From assembly GCF_900110965.1 (NCBI RefSeq), contig NZ_FOFO01000023.1, forward strand, positions 1-62,303: a DNA stretch of 62,303 nt, read 5' to 3'. The DNA comes from Ectothiorhodospira magna. GTDB taxonomy: Bacteria; Pseudomonadota; Gammaproteobacteria; Ectothiorhodospirales; Ectothiorhodospiraceae. Under the pieces are notes generated by a model. That model ran no database searches. It saw nothing but the letters and a program-made list of their open reading frames with translations, and was not told the DNA's origin. A program made the position numbers and the translations under genes. Below are positions 15,488 through 25,639 of the stretch, one piece after another. Numbering within the stretch: position 1 is the first letter of the stretch; each line of letters begins with the position of its first letter.

Positions 15488-18466
15488 TCATGCGTCCCCA
15501 CGACACCCCGGACCGCTGATCCGACTTCTGCCACCGGTCTGGGGGGTCACCTGGATGCGGGTGGCAATGCGTTCCTTGAGTGCGGATACATGGGAGATCA
15601 GGCCGATCAGCTTGCCCTCTTCCCGCAGCCCCGCCAGGGTCTGCAGGGCCGTATCCAGGGCGTCGTCGTCCAGGGTGCCGAACCCTTCGTCCAGGAACAG
15701 GGAATCCACCCGTACCTGGCGCCCCGCCATACGGGACAAGCCCAGGGCCAGGGCCAGACTGACGATGAACCCCTCGCCGCCGGAGAGGTTCTTGGTGGAA
15801 CGGATCTCGCCCCCCTGGTAGCTGTCGATCACGTTCAACTCCAGCGGCTGGGCCTGGTCGCGGATCAGCAGATAACGGTCCGTCATGTTCTGCAACTGCT
15901 GGTTGGCGTGGCCGATCATCAGGTCAAAAGTCAGCCCCTGGGCAAAGTTGCGGTATTTCTTGCCGTCGGCGGACCCGATGAGTTCATGCAGCTGATCCCA
16001 GCGGTCACACTCTCTTTGCTGTGCTTCGATGGCTGCTGTCTGCGCCCGGTAATGATGCCGCAGGGTGTCATTGTCTGTCAGGCGCTGACGCAGTCCGCCA
16101 ATGGCCTGCTGTACCGATTGATGCTCATGTTCCTGTACCGTCAACTGTTCCTGCAACACCGCCAGGGGCTGATGGGTCAAGGCCTGTTTCCGGGCCGCTG
16201 CCAGCAGACGGCGGGTGTCCTCGGCACGGGCATTCAGCGCCGCCTGCGCCGCCTCCAGTGCCTGGGCCTGCAGGGTCAGTGCCCGGCGCTCGGGCTCCGG
16301 CAGACAGGCGGCCTGAAAATCAGCCTCATCCGCCAGACCCAGCGCCTCCAGGCGTTGCCGGAAGGCCGTCTCCGCCGCCTGTAGCCGGGGTTCCCGCTCT
16401 GCCAGGGTGTTGTGCAGATCCTCCAGCCGGATTCGCCACTGCCGACATTCATCCTCCATCCGCCGGACCTGTTCCCGAGCTGACTCCAGGGTTGCTTCCG
16501 CCGCTTCCACGGCGGCTTCCAGCTGTTGCTGTTCCGTCTCTGGCGCCTGTCCGACCTGCAACTGCTGGCGCTCGGCCCGAAGGGTCTGGATTGACTGGTT
16601 CAGGTCGTCACTTTGAATGGACCACCGACCCACGTCTTCGGCGCTGTCCTGAATCTGTCGGGCACGGTGGGTCATGCCGATCTCCAGAACCTTGAGTTCT
16701 CCCTCCAGGGTGGTCAAGGCCTGCCGCCGGGACTGCCATTGGCCATGACGCCGTTGAAGCTGTTCCAGCAGTGCGGGCAGATCCAAAGCAGTTCCTTCCC
16801 ATGGCCCCCATCCGTCTGAAGCCGCCGCTGACTGATCCCTTCCGTGGGAAAGGAACTCCTGTCGTTTCCGGTCGATCTGTTCCAGATCCTTCCCCAGTTG
16901 CCCCCGGCAGATCTGCAAATCCGTAGCCTGTTGCCGCAGGGCTTTCAGTGTAGCCCTGACCTCTTCAAGGGTTTCCTGGGTCTGATCCACCGCAGGCACA
17001 TTGCCTCGGGCATAGGGGTGATCCAGGGCGCCGCACAGGGGGCAAGGTTCACCATCCTGCAACTGGTCACGGGCCGATTCCAGATCCTTGATACGCTGCA
17101 ACAGATTCTGCTGGGTTTCCAGCAATGTCGCTTTTTCCTCCAGCCCGCAGAGCCGCTGGGACAAGACTCCGGCCTCCCGGTTCAGGCGCTCAAGCCCTGC
17201 GGACAAGTCCTGTTCTTCCTGTTCCAGGGTCGCCCGCTGGGCACGAACCCGATCCCGACCCGCCTGCAACCGCCCCTCGACCCCGGTCTGCTCCGAGCGC
17301 AGCGCTTCCAGACGCTGCCTTGCAAGGGTCAATGTCTTGTCGGATTGAACCAGGGCAGTGTGGCGGTCGATGATCCGCACATCCAGTTCCCGCGCCTTCA
17401 ACAGTACCGGCAGACTCATCTGCAGGGTCTGGCGGGCTTTGTCCCGTTGTGCCTGCGCCTGCCTTTGGGCATCTGCTGCCTGTTGTGCCCTGACCTCGAT
17501 GGCCGGTAACCGGGTCTCGGCGGCAGCCTGCTGTGCCCGATCCCTGGCCTGAGCCTGGCGCAGCTGGATCAGGGCGGCATGATCCCCCGCCAACTCCAGA
17601 GCCTGCCGTGCCCGGTGCAGCCGCTGCTGATCCGGAGCAAAGGCCTGGATACGGGCCTCAAGATCCCCGGCTTCCTTTTCGATATGTCCCTGAGCCAGCT
17701 CCAGCTTTTCGATGCCCTCCAGCCAGGAGACGGCCTGGCGCTGCTGCTCCAGCCAGGTGCGCAACGCCGTCTCCCGGGCCTGATGTGCTGCCAGTTCCAC
17801 TGACAACTGCTGCTCTTCCTCGGGACTGAGCAGACACAGACCTTCCAGCGCCGATTGCAGATGCTCAAGAATGCGGCGGGCCTCGCCGCGACGCTCATGC
17901 ACAGCCATGGAGATGCGGCTGTAGATTTCCGTGCCGGTGATTTGCTCCAGGATCGGTGCGCGCTCATCCGGTGGCGCCTGCAAAAAGGCCGCAAAATCGC
18001 CCTGGGCCAGCAGCATGGAACGGGTAAACCGCTGAAAATCCATGCCCGTGGCCTGTTCGATCTGTTCCGCCACCCCCCGAAGCCGGGTCTCGAAGATCTC
18101 CCCGGTGTCCGCGTTGGCGATTTCATGGCGGGGCGCCTGCAACTCTCCGCCAGGTCGCCGCCGTGCCCGATGCTGGCTCCAATGACAACGATAGCGTCCT
18201 GTCGGCGTTTCGAAGGTGACTTCGGCAAAACACTCCCCCGTGTGCCGAGACATGACCTCGTTGCCGCTGCGGTTGACCCGGTGCAGACGGGGCGTGCGTC
18301 CGTACAGACCCAGGCAGATGGCGTCCAGTAATGTGGTTTTGCCGGCGCCGGTGGGGCCGGTGATGGCAAAGATGCCATCGGCGGTAAAAGCGGGATGGGT
18401 CAGGTCGATCTCCCATTCACCGGCCAGGGAATTGAGATTCTTGAAACGTATCTGCAGGATGCGCAT
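15488..18466 (-). CDS. sbcC: exonuclease subunit SbcC
   Basis: 992 residues, Rad50-like SMC-type ATPase. Walker A GPTGAGKT is at 37-44, followed by long coiled coils. The zinc-hook CPLCG is near 475, in the middle of the coils. The signature NLSGGEGFIVSLALALGL and Walker B SLFLDEGFGTLD lie near the end. With SbcD it forms the nuclease that cuts DNA hairpins and trims ends of stalled forks. It starts 11 nt after sbcD, so the two are surely one operon. The long palindromes described elsewhere in this window would be natural substrates. Confidence 0.95.
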   Translation of the reverse strand: MRILQIRFKNLNSLAGEWEIDLTHPAFTADGIFAITGPTGAGKTTLLDAICLGLYGRTPRLHRVNRSGNEVMSRHTGECFAEVTFETPTGRYRCHWSQHRARRRPGGELQAPRHEIANADTGEIFETRLRGVAEQIEQATGMDFQRFTRSMLLAQGDFAAFLQAPPDERAPILEQITGTEIYSRISMAVHERRGEARRILEHLQSALEGLCLLSPEEEQQLSVELAAHQARETALRTWLEQQRQAVSWLEGIEKLELAQGHIEKEAGDLEARIQAFAPDQQRLHRARQALELAGDHAALIQLRQAQARDRAQQAAAETRLPAIEVRAQQAADAQRQAQAQRDKARQTLQMSLPVLLKARELDVRIIDRHTALVQSDKTLTLARQRLEALRSEQTGVEGRLQAGRDRVRAQRATLEQEEQDLSAGLERLNREAGVLSQRLCGLEEKATLLETQQNLLQRIKDLESARDQLQDGEPCPLCGALDHPYARGNVPAVDQTQETLEEVRATLKALRQQATDLQICRGQLGKDLEQIDRKRQEFLSHGRDQSAAASDGWGPWEGTALDLPALLEQLQRRHGQWQSRRQALTTLEGELKVLEIGMTHRARQIQDSAEDVGRWSIQSDDLNQSIQTLRAERQQLQVGQAPETEQQQLEAAVEAAEATLESAREQVRRMEDECRQWRIRLEDLHNTLAEREPRLQAAETAFRQRLEALGLADEADFQAACLPEPERRALTLQAQALEAAQAALNARAEDTRRLLAAARKQALTHQPLAVLQEQLTVQEHEHQSVQQAIGGLRQRLTDNDTLRHHYRAQTAAIEAQQRECDRWDQLHELIGSADGKKYRNFAQGLTFDLMIGHANQQLQNMTDRYLLIRDQAQPLELNVIDSYQGGEIRSTKNLSGGEGFIVSLALALGLSRMAGRQVRVDSLFLDEGFGTLDDDALDTALQTLAGLREEGKLIGLISHVSALKERIATRIQVTPQTGGRSRISGPGCRGDA

Positions 18467-18477
18467 GGAGCAGAGTC

Positions 18478-19713
18478 CTATTCCGCAAGGGGGTCGGCAT
18501 CATCAAGGGCGGCCACGATCTCCCCATAGGCCAGACGCAGGGATGGCCGCTGGGTGTCTGGCACCTCATGCCGGGTCAGGCAGCGCTCGAAGACATCATG
18601 GACATCCAGATCATCCAGGGTTTCCTGAAGGTGGCACCGGGCCAGCACCTGGTTCATGAGCCGGGTATTTTTCAGCCGCAGCACCTCCAGCCCACTGCCC
18701 GCCAGAATCTCATCCAGCCGTGCCCGCAGGTTACCGACTACCGCCTCTCCCTCGTAAATGACCTCCAGCCAGGCCCGGGAGTCGGCGGCCACCAGTTCCC
18801 GCAACCGGGCCTGGATCACCTCCCAGTCCCCCCGCACCCTGGCCAGGGGCTGGAACACCGGAACCTGTGGACATTCCACCCTCAGGGTGCCGTCGGTCTC
18901 CAGTTCCACCAGGCAGACATACTTGGGCTGCCCGGCCTCGCCAAAGCCCATGGGCAGGGGTGAACCGCTGTAGCGTACCCGTTCCGAGTCCTGCACCTTC
19001 TGGGCCGTATGCAGATGGCCCAGGGCCACATAATCCAGACCATCCGGGAAAATATCCCGGTCCACATGGGCCAAAGACCCCACATACAGATCCCGAACAC
19101 CATCACCGTCCATGGTCCGGCCTCCGGCGGTGAACAGATGGCCCGTGGCCAGCAGGGGCGGATGCCCATCGAGTGCCTCCCGGCGCCGACAGGCCAGTTC
19201 CACCACGGTGCGGTAATGGTCACGGATACCTTCCATCAGTTTCCGGTCCTTGTCCTCCAGACTTTCCCCCGCCGTCACCCGACGGATATCCCGATCCCGC
19301 AGATAAGGCACGGCACAGACCACCAGTTCTGCCGTACCTGTCTGCGGGTGATGCAGGACCAGCACCTCATCGGCCAGGTTATCGGGCACAGCACCAATCA
19401 CGTGTACATCCAGTACCTTCAACAGTTCGCGGGGGGCGTCCAGAAAAGTGGGGGAGTCATGATTGCCGGCCACCACCACCACATGCCGACAGCAGGAACC
19501 GGCCAGTTGGCACAAAAACCGGTAGTACAGGGACTGGGCCAGGTGGCTGGGGGTGCTGGTATCAAATACATCTCCAGCCACCACCAGCACATCCACCCCG
19601 GCATCCTCGATAAGCCCGGCCAGCCAGTCGAGAAAACCCTGGTATTCTTCATACCGTTGCCGACCAAAAAGGCGACGGCCCAGATGCCAGTCGGAGGTGT
19701 GGAGGATTTTCAC
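18478..19713 (-). CDS. sbcD: exonuclease subunit SbcD
   Basis: 411 residues, Mre11-like metallophosphoesterase. Motifs in order: KILHTSDWHLGRRLFG at the N-terminus, VVAGDVFD, VVVAGNHDS, and ALGHLHTAQ. Start taken as GTG at 19713 because the family opening begins there and CTGGAG lies about nine nt upstream. The 80 codons of open frame before it look non-coding. Supplies the Mn-dependent nuclease of SbcCD. Confidence 0.95.
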   Translation of the reverse strand: MKILHTSDWHLGRRLFGRQRYEEYQGFLDWLAGLIEDAGVDVLVVAGDVFDTSTPSHLAQSLYYRFLCQLAGSCCRHVVVVAGNHDSPTFLDAPRELLKVLDVHVIGAVPDNLADEVLVLHHPQTGTAELVVCAVPYLRDRDIRRVTAGESLEDKDRKLMEGIRDHYRTVVELACRRREALDGHPPLLATGHLFTAGGRTMDGDGVRDLYVGSLAHVDRDIFPDGLDYVALGHLHTAQKVQDSERVRYSGSPLPMGFGEAGQPKYVCLVELETDGTLRVECPQVPVFQPLARVRGDWEVIQARLRELVAADSRAWLEVIYEGEAVVGNLRARLDEILAGSGLEVLRLKNTRLMNQVLARCHLQETLDDLDVHDVFERCLTRHEVPDTQRPSLRLAYGEIVAALDDADPLAE

Positions 19714-19914
19714 TGGCAGTGCTCCAGAAAACCCCGGCGTTCGCTGGGGAAAAGAGTCCGGCAAAGACCCTCGGTGGTTTGTGTTATTTTTTACCGGAAA
19801 GTCGCTGGCAACCGCAACGGCTTCCCCATCCACCCCATGTATCCCGACCCCGAAAGAACATGCAGGATGCCCAGAACAGAGTGAGCGGCCATCCCTTTTT
19901 AACCCAAACCATGC

Positions 19915-20000
19915 AGGAGGACGCGAACAGGGCCCCGTGATCGTGCCGTACACGATCCGTACTCCCGCCCCGATCTGAACGGGGTTTCTCGCGCAAAACG
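19915..20000 (+). repeat. family B hairpin element upstream of the algR-like gene
   Basis: AGGAGG (19915-19920), one A, then CGCGA (19922-19926), which can pair with TCGCG (19989-19993). Inside are two hairpins: GATCGTG/CACGATC (19939-19957) and CCCCG/CGGGG (19968-19984). After the outer stem come CAAAACG and the ATGA start at 20001. Folded, AGGAGG and the ATG are about eight unpaired nt apart although 80 nt separate them. The layout and much of the sequence are shared with the element before gyrB. Confidence 0.75.
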
Positions 20001-20741
20001 ATGAAGGTCATGATCGTGGACGATGAACTGCCAGCCCGGGAACGGCTGAGTTCGCTGCTGGAAAGCATGGATGATTGTCAAGTGGTGGCCACCGCCTCCA
20101 ACGGCATACAGGCCGTGCGACTGGCTCAGGAACAAGAGCCGGATATCGTGCTCATGGACATCCGCATGCCGGGCATGGATGGCCTGGAGGCCGCCCGGCA
20201 TATTGCCGACATGGCCACACCGCCGGCGGTGATTTTTGTCACCGCCTACGAGGAGCATGCTTTTGAAGCCTTTGAAACCCATGCGGTAGGCTACCTGCTC
20301 AAACCCGTGCGCCGGGAACGCCTGCAGGAAGCCCTGGATCAGGCCCGTCGCCCCAACCGCGCCCAGATCGGTCATCTGCGCAACCCGGCCACCGGGGGAA
20401 AAAAACAGGCCCGTGGACATATCTGCGCCAGGGTACGGGGCAATCTGGAATTGATTCCCCTGGAATGCGTCCACTACTTTCAGGCAGACCAGAAATACGT
20501 CACGGTGCGCCATGACGGTGGCGAGGTGCTGATCGAGGAATCCCTCAAGGCCCTGGAAGAGGAATTTGCCGACGGGTTTTTACGCATCCATCGCAATGCC
20601 CTGGTGGCCAGAGACCGGTTCGGGGCCATGGAAAAAAATGCCCAGGGTGGCTTTGAAGTGGTGCTCAAACACACCGCAGAGCGGCTGGAGGTCAGCCGCC
20701 GCCATGTGGCCCAGGTCCGCCGCTTCCTCAAGTCCCTTTGA
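20001..20741 (+). CDS. algR: LytTR response regulator, AlgR-like
   Basis: 246 residues. Receiver domain 1-120 has acidic DDE near residue 7, phosphoacceptor Asp in VLMDIRMPG near 54, and Lys in LLKPV. It is followed by a LytTR DNA-binding domain ([50 protein letters not shown]). It lies just upstream of hemC, the position of algR in pseudomonads, where AlgR controls alginate and type IV pili. The sensor algZ/fimS that normally precedes it is absent; a divergent sbcD and a repeat lie there instead. No Shine-Dalgarno stands at normal distance, so translation may depend on the folded repeat. Confidence 0.88.
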   Translation: MKVMIVDDELPARERLSSLLESMDDCQVVATASNGIQAVRLAQEQEPDIVLMDIRMPGMDGLEAARHIADMATPPAVIFVTAYEEHAFEAFETHAVGYLLKPVRRERLQEALDQARRPNRAQIGHLRNPATGGKKQARGHICARVRGNLELIPLECVHYFQADQKYVTVRHDGGEVLIEESLKALEEEFADGFLRIHRNALVARDRFGAMEKNAQGGFEVVLKHTAERLEVSRRHVAQVRRFLKSL

Positions 20742-20928
20742 ACCCCAAGCCGTGGGTCTGATGCCCCATCGGCACAGATTGAATGCAAGGAATAGCGGCT
20801 CTGGTCAATGAAAGTTGACACAGACATCTATGCCGTGTGTGTTGAAAGGCAGACATAATGTATGGTTGCGTTGTACGATACCGCAAACCATCTTAACGGC
20901 CCATTTTCACGAGCCTCAAAACCCGAAG

Positions 20929-21897
20929 ATGCCAAAAACCGAACTCAAGATCGCCACCCGCAAAAGCCCCCTCGCCCTCTGGCAGGCCGAGGAAGTGGCT
21001 GCCCGAGTCACGAAGCTGTTTCCCCAGGTCCAGGTGACCCTGGTGAAACTGTCTACCCAGGGGGACCGTATCCTGGACACTCCGCTGGCCAAGGTGGGCG
21101 GCAAGGGACTCTTCGTCAAGGAACTGGAGACCGCCATGCTGCAGGGGGAGGCAGACATCGCTGTGCATTCCATGAAAGATGTCCCCATGGAACTGCCCGA
21201 AGGTCTGGAACTGCCGGTGATCATGGACCGGGAAGACCCCTGCGATGCCTTTGTCTCCAATACCTACAAATCCCTGGACGAACTGCCCGAGGACGCCCGC
21301 GTCGGTACGTCCAGCCTGCGCCGCCAGTGCCAGATTCGCGCCCGGTACCCCGGTTTCAAGGTGCTGGATCTGCGTGGCAACGTGAACTCACGTCTGGCCA
21401 AGCTGGATGCGGGTGAGTACGATGCCATCATCCTGGCCGCCGCTGGTCTCAAGCGTCTGGGTTTTGAGGATCGCATCACGGCCATTCTCACCCCGGAAGA
21501 GAGCTTGCCGGCCATCGGCCAGGGGGCTATCGGTATTGAATGCCGTAGCAATGACCCGGAAGTCATGGCGCTGATCGCCCCCTTGAATGATCCAGACACC
21601 TACTTGCGGGTGACCACCGAGCGGGCCTTCAACCGTCGCCTCAACGGTGGCTGTCAGGTGCCCATCGGTGGCTATGCCGTTCTGGGGGACGATGGCCTGA
21701 TTCATATGCGTGGGCTGGTGGGCGAGCCGGATGGCTCCATGGTCTATAGCGGCGCCCTCAGCGGTCCCCACGATCAGGCCGAAGCCCTGGGTATCGCTCT
21801 GGCGGAGCAGCTGCTGCGGGAAGGGGCCGATCGGGTTCTGACTGATCTGGGGTTGACCCCCGCGGCACCACCGCCGGCCCAAGACAACCAGGCGTGA
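20929..21897 (+). CDS. hemC: porphobilinogen deaminase HemC
   Basis: 322 residues. Joins four porphobilinogens into hydroxymethylbilane for heme, siroheme and cobalamin. Opening [18 protein letters not shown]; catalytic Asp in [12 protein letters not shown]; Arg-rich [12 protein letters not shown]; dipyrromethane-binding Cys in [15 protein letters not shown] at 20929 begins the family N-terminus. It follows algR by 187 nt, enough for its own promoter. hemD begins at its stop. Confidence 0.96.
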   Translation: MPKTELKIATRKSPLALWQAEEVAARVTKLFPQVQVTLVKLSTQGDRILDTPLAKVGGKGLFVKELETAMLQGEADIAVHSMKDVPMELPEGLELPVIMDREDPCDAFVSNTYKSLDELPEDARVGTSSLRRQCQIRARYPGFKVLDLRGNVNSRLAKLDAGEYDAIILAAAGLKRLGFEDRITAILTPEESLPAIGQGAIGIECRSNDPEVMALIAPLNDPDTYLRVTTERAFNRRLNGGCQVPIGGYAVLGDDGLIHMRGLVGEPDGSMVYSGALSGPHDQAEALGIALAEQLLREGADRVLTDLGLTPAAPPPAQDNQA

Positions 21898-22724
21898 CCT
21901 TGATGGCGTCCGCGGACATGGCAGCCATGGCAACGGACCTGCCCCTGCAAGGCATCACCGTCATGGTGACCCGGCCCGCCCATCAGGCGGCGCCGTTTTG
22001 CAGGATGGTGGAGGCCGCCGGCGGGCAGGCGCTGCGGTTTCCGGTGCTGGCCATCGGTGATCCCAGTGACGTGGATGGCCTTGATGCCCTGATCGACCGG
22101 CTGGACGAATTTCATCTGGCGGTGTTCGTCAGCCCCAATGCCGTTGAGCGGACCATGCACCGGATTCAGGCCCGGCGGACCCTGCCTCCAACGCTGCAAC
22201 TGGCTACGGTGGGCATCAAGTCGGCCCAGGCGCTGGCCCGCTTCGGGCATCAGGTGGACATCTGCCCACCCAACCGGTTCGATAGCGAGGCATTGCTGGA
22301 AACGCCGGAACTGCAGGATGTCCGGGGCTGGAATGTGGTGATCTTCCGTGGTAATGGGGGCCGTGAACTGCTAGGTGCTACACTCACTGCTCGGGGCGCG
22401 AGGGTCACCTTTGCCGAGACCTACCGCCGGGGCATACCGGACGCCGATACCGGACAGCTGTTGCATCAATGGTCACGGGGGGATATCCATGTGATCACGA
22501 TCACGAGCGCCGAGGGGTTGCGCAACCTGTACGCGATGGTTGGCCAGGCCGGGCGGCTCTGGCTGCGCGACACCCCCCTGGTGGTGGGCTGTGGGCGTAT
22601 GCTGGACACGGCCCGGGAGCTGGGCTTCACCCGCACCGCAGTGGTGGCCGACGACCCCAGCGATGAATCCATGCTGGTCGCCGTGCAGAAATGGGCTGAA
22701 AAGAGGAACCAAACGCATGAGTAG
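21894..22724 (+). CDS. hemD: uroporphyrinogen-III synthase HemD
   Basis: 276 residues. Cyclises hydroxymethylbilane with inversion of ring D. The sequence is weakly conserved, as usual in the family, but [50 protein letters not shown] and [18 protein letters not shown] mark both lobes. The GTG start overlaps the hemC stop (GTGA), implying translational coupling; ATG at 21903 is an alternative. Its end overlaps hemX by eight nt. Confidence 0.93.
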   Translation: MTLMASADMAAMATDLPLQGITVMVTRPAHQAAPFCRMVEAAGGQALRFPVLAIGDPSDVDGLDALIDRLDEFHLAVFVSPNAVERTMHRIQARRTLPPTLQLATVGIKSAQALARFGHQVDICPPNRFDSEALLETPELQDVRGWNVVIFRGNGGRELLGATLTARGARVTFAETYRRGIPDADTGQLLHQWSRGDIHVITITSAEGLRNLYAMVGQAGRLWLRDTPLVVGCGRMLDTARELGFTRTAVVADDPSDESMLVAVQKWAEKRNQTHE

Positions 22725-24318
22725 AGCTAGATCCAAAGACAGGGCCAAAGGCAAGCATAAGCCACAGGCAACCGGAGCCAAGGCACCGGACGAATTAAAG
22801 GCAACATCTTCCAGCAGGGAGCAGCCGCTGACCGGTACAGTTGTCGGCAAGGACACCGCTGCGTTTAATGCAGATGCCAAGGACCGTGATCCCATCGAGG
22901 GTAACGTCCGCAGCGTACCTGCTTCTTCTGAGCAACCGGCGGGAGCGGCCGGCGCCACCGGGACTCATCAACCCGGATCAGGCAAGCCCGAATCTCCCGC
23001 ATCCGAGACAGCCGCGGCCGGGGGCAGCACAGCCGATGCACCCAAGGCCGGGGCCGAACCATCCCAAACCCCAAAGCCCGAGGCATCAAAACCCGTGGAT
23101 AACAAACCAGAAAATCCCAAGACCTACTCGCCAAAAGCCGGGTCCGAAAAATCCGAACCGATGAAGACCACAGCCCAAGCCCCCAAAACCGGGGCCGCCG
23201 CTGCCGCCAAACCGGCCAGTGGGCCGGGTGCCAGTGGTGGCGGTCGCGTTCCGCCTACCCCGCCGGCTTCCGGTGGCAACGGTAATGGCCGGGGTGGCAA
23301 GATGCCGCTGATTGTCGGCGGTGTGGCCCTGGTACTGGCCCTGGGTATCGGCATGAATGCCGCATCCAATGCCAACAAGGCCCAGGACATGGTCAATGCC
23401 ACCAATGACCGCCTGAGCAGCGCTCTGCGGGAACTCAACCAGATGCAGGAGCGCACCCAGGCCCTGCCGGATACCATCAGCCGGCTGGAGCAGGAAGTGC
23501 GTGACGAACTGGCTCAGGCACTGGACAAGGCCCGCAACGATGTTGCCGGTATTGAACAGCGTCAGGCCCGGCGCCTGGAAACCCTGGAGGAAGGTCTGAC
23601 CGCCCTGCAGGATGATTCTGCCCGGCCCCATCGGGAATGGCAGGTGGCCGAAGTCCGCTACCTGATGCGTATTGCCGATCATCGCCTGAGCCTGATGGGT
23701 GATGCCCAGGGCGCCATGGCTGCCCTCAAGGCCGCCGACGACATGCTCAAGGCCATCGGTGACCCGCGCTTTGGTGAAGTCCGCGACGCCATCGCCGCCG
23801 AGCAGCAGGCCCTGGCCAACTACGACGGTACCCAGGTCAGCCAGGTGGTTGCCGAACTGGAGCAGATCACCGCCGAACTCAAACCCATGCCGCTGAAGAT
23901 GCCCGAAGCGGAAAACGGTGCAGCCACCCGGTTGCTGATGGTCAACGGTGAACCCACCGAAGACGCCCCCTGGTGGGAGCGGGCCTACTTCCAGGTCATG
24001 AATGAACTGCATCAGCACGTCACCGTGCGTCGTCACGCCCAGCCGGTTCGTTCCATGCCCGATGCCGATGCTGAACTGTTCATGCGTCAGGTACTGGCCC
24101 TGCGTATCGAATCCGCCCGTCTGGCTGCCCTGCGTCTGGACACCGAAGACTATCGTGCCAACCTGAAGGGCGCCCAGGAACTGCTGGTGGACTACTTTGC
24201 CTCCGAACCGGTGGCACCTTTACTCAAGCGTCTGCAGGATCTGGAACAGCGGGAACTGCGCGCCGAACGGCCCGATATCAGTGGCTCTCTTGAGAAGCTC
24301 AGCGGGCTGGAGGGGTAA
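22717..24318 (+). CDS. hemX: HemX, membrane protein of the heme operon
   Basis: 533 residues. The first 195 are low-complexity, rich in Ala, Pro, Lys and Gly. One membrane helix follows (residues 196-215), then a coiled-coil periplasmic part (NATNDRLSSALRELNQMQ onward) and the conserved HemX core (VRYLMRIADHRLSL, AAFKAAD-type repeats, WWERAYFQVMNELHQHV). The disordered cytosolic arm is longer than in enteric HemX, which has about 390 residues. HemX accompanies HemY in an envelope complex whose function is unclear. Start ATG 22717 has AGAGGAA upstream. Confidence 0.85.
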   Translation: MSRARSKDRAKGKHKPQATGAKAPDELKATSSSREQPLTGTVVGKDTAAFNADAKDRDPIEGNVRSVPASSEQPAGAAGATGTHQPGSGKPESPASETAAAGGSTADAPKAGAEPSQTPKPEASKPVDNKPENPKTYSPKAGSEKSEPMKTTAQAPKTGAAAAAKPASGPGASGGGRVPPTPPASGGNGNGRGGKMPLIVGGVALVLALGIGMNAASNANKAQDMVNATNDRLSSALRELNQMQERTQALPDTISRLEQEVRDELAQALDKARNDVAGIEQRQARRLETLEEGLTALQDDSARPHREWQVAEVRYLMRIADHRLSLMGDAQGAMAALKAADDMLKAIGDPRFGEVRDAIAAEQQALANYDGTQVSQVVAELEQITAELKPMPLKMPEAENGAATRLLMVNGEPTEDAPWWERAYFQVMNELHQHVTVRRHAQPVRSMPDADAELFMRQVLALRIESARLAALRLDTEDYRANLKGAQELLVDYFASEPVAPLLKRLQDLEQRELRAERPDISGSLEKLSGLEG

Positions 24319-24321
24319 GCA

Positions 24322-25617
24322 ATGAAATCCTTGATTGTCATTTTTCTGGTTTTGATCGTATCCGCCGTGGCCACCCTCATGTTCATGGAGGAGCCCGGTT
24401 ATGTCCTGTTTGCCTATGCTGATATGAGCGTACAGACCACCATGGCCTTCTTCATTATCGCCCTGGTGGTGATCCTGGCCGTGGTCTATGGTCTGATCCG
24501 CTTCCTGGTGGGGCTGTTTGGCCTGCCCGGTCGCATGAGCGAAAAGCGCCAGCAAAAGAAGGCTGTGGCCTGTCAGCGCGGTCTGGCTCTGGGTCTGGCC
24601 GAGATGACCGAAGGTCGCTATGCCAAGGCCGAAAAGCTGCTGGTCCAGTCCGCCAAGCGGGGTGATGCGCCCATGCTGAACTATCTGTCCGCTGCCCGTG
24701 CAGCCCAGATGCAGGGGGCTTATGACCGTCGTGACGAATATCTGCGTCAAGCCTCCCAGTCCGGCAGCAATACGGAAGTGGCCGTGGGTCTGACCCAGGC
24801 TGAACTGCAGATTGCCCACGGCGAACATGCCCAGGCCATCAGCACCCTGCGTCACCTGAACGATGTGGCCCCCGGCAATCAGCAACTGCTGCGCCTCAAG
24901 GCCCGCCTCTGCCAGGAAGTGGGGGACAGTGAATCCCTGATGGGGCTGATGTCCGATCTGCGCAAAGCCAAGGCTTTTGACGGCGAGACCCTGGAGAAGC
25001 TGGAAGTTGAAGCCTTCACCGCCCAGGCGCGTGACATTGCTGCCGCCAATGAACTGGGCAAGCTGGAAGGCATTTGGGTGAACCTGCCCAAGGCGTCCCG
25101 CAACAATGCCGGCATGGTTGTCGCCTACGCGCAGGCTCTGGTGGCCATGAACGAAGCCGATCGCGCCGAGGCTGTCCTGCGGGCTGCCATCAAGCAGCAT
25201 TGGGACGAAAGCCTGGTTCGTCTGTACGGCAGGCTCAATCTGAGCGATGTCAGCCGTGCCATCGGCTACGCCGAAGGCTGGCTGCGTGACCATCGCCGCG
25301 ATGCCACCCTGCTGCTCACCCTGGGTCGTCTGTGCAAGCAGGCCAAGGTGTGGGGCAAGGCCCGTGGTTACCTGGAATCCAGCATCAGCGCCCGGCCTAA
25401 CCCGGAAGCCTATCGTGAACTGGGTGAACTGCTAGAGCAGGTGGGTGAAGAGAAGCTGGCCCAGGATGCCTTCCGCAAGGGTCTGCAACTGGCTGTGGAT
25501 GGCGCTGAAGCTGAAGCCGCTCCGGTGGCTGCCATTCAGCCCACCACCAAAAAGGGTAAAAAGGCCGCCAAGGGTGGCACCGCTGCCCTGCCCAGCCTGA
25601 GTTCCGGCACCGCCTGA
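24322..25617 (+). CDS. hemY: HemY, TPR membrane protein of the heme operon
   Basis: 431 residues. Two membrane helices (residues 3-22 and 42-66) form the HemY N-terminal domain (EEPGYVLFAYADMSVQTTMAFF). TPR-like helical repeats follow (GRYAKAEKLLVQSAKRGD; TLGRLCKQAKVWGKARGYLE), and the tail is Ala/Lys-rich. It starts four nt after hemX. This is the proteobacterial HemY, not the protoporphyrinogen oxidase of the same name in Bacillus. The operon ends here with a terminator. Confidence 0.9.
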   Translation: MKSLIVIFLVLIVSAVATLMFMEEPGYVLFAYADMSVQTTMAFFIIALVVILAVVYGLIRFLVGLFGLPGRMSEKRQQKKAVACQRGLALGLAEMTEGRYAKAEKLLVQSAKRGDAPMLNYLSAARAAQMQGAYDRRDEYLRQASQSGSNTEVAVGLTQAELQIAHGEHAQAISTLRHLNDVAPGNQQLLRLKARLCQEVGDSESLMGLMSDLRKAKAFDGETLEKLEVEAFTAQARDIAAANELGKLEGIWVNLPKASRNNAGMVVAYAQALVAMNEADRAEAVLRAAIKQHWDESLVRLYGRLNLSDVSRAIGYAEGWLRDHRRDATLLLTLGRLCKQAKVWGKARGYLESSISARPNPEAYRELGELLEQVGEEKLAQDAFRKGLQLAVDGAEAEAAPVAAIQPTTKKGKKAAKGGTAALPSLSSGTA

Positions 25618-25639
25618 GTCATCAGGCACTACCGGTAAC

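Noticed and set aside
19713-19953. 80-codon N-terminal extension of SbcD
   Set aside because: Not conserved in the family; GTG at 19713 has a Shine-Dalgarno and begins the known N-terminus.
20814-20862. TTGACA promoter for hemC
   Set aside because: TTGACA is present but no acceptable -10 hexamer lies at 16-18 nt; CATAAT further on has no matching -35.
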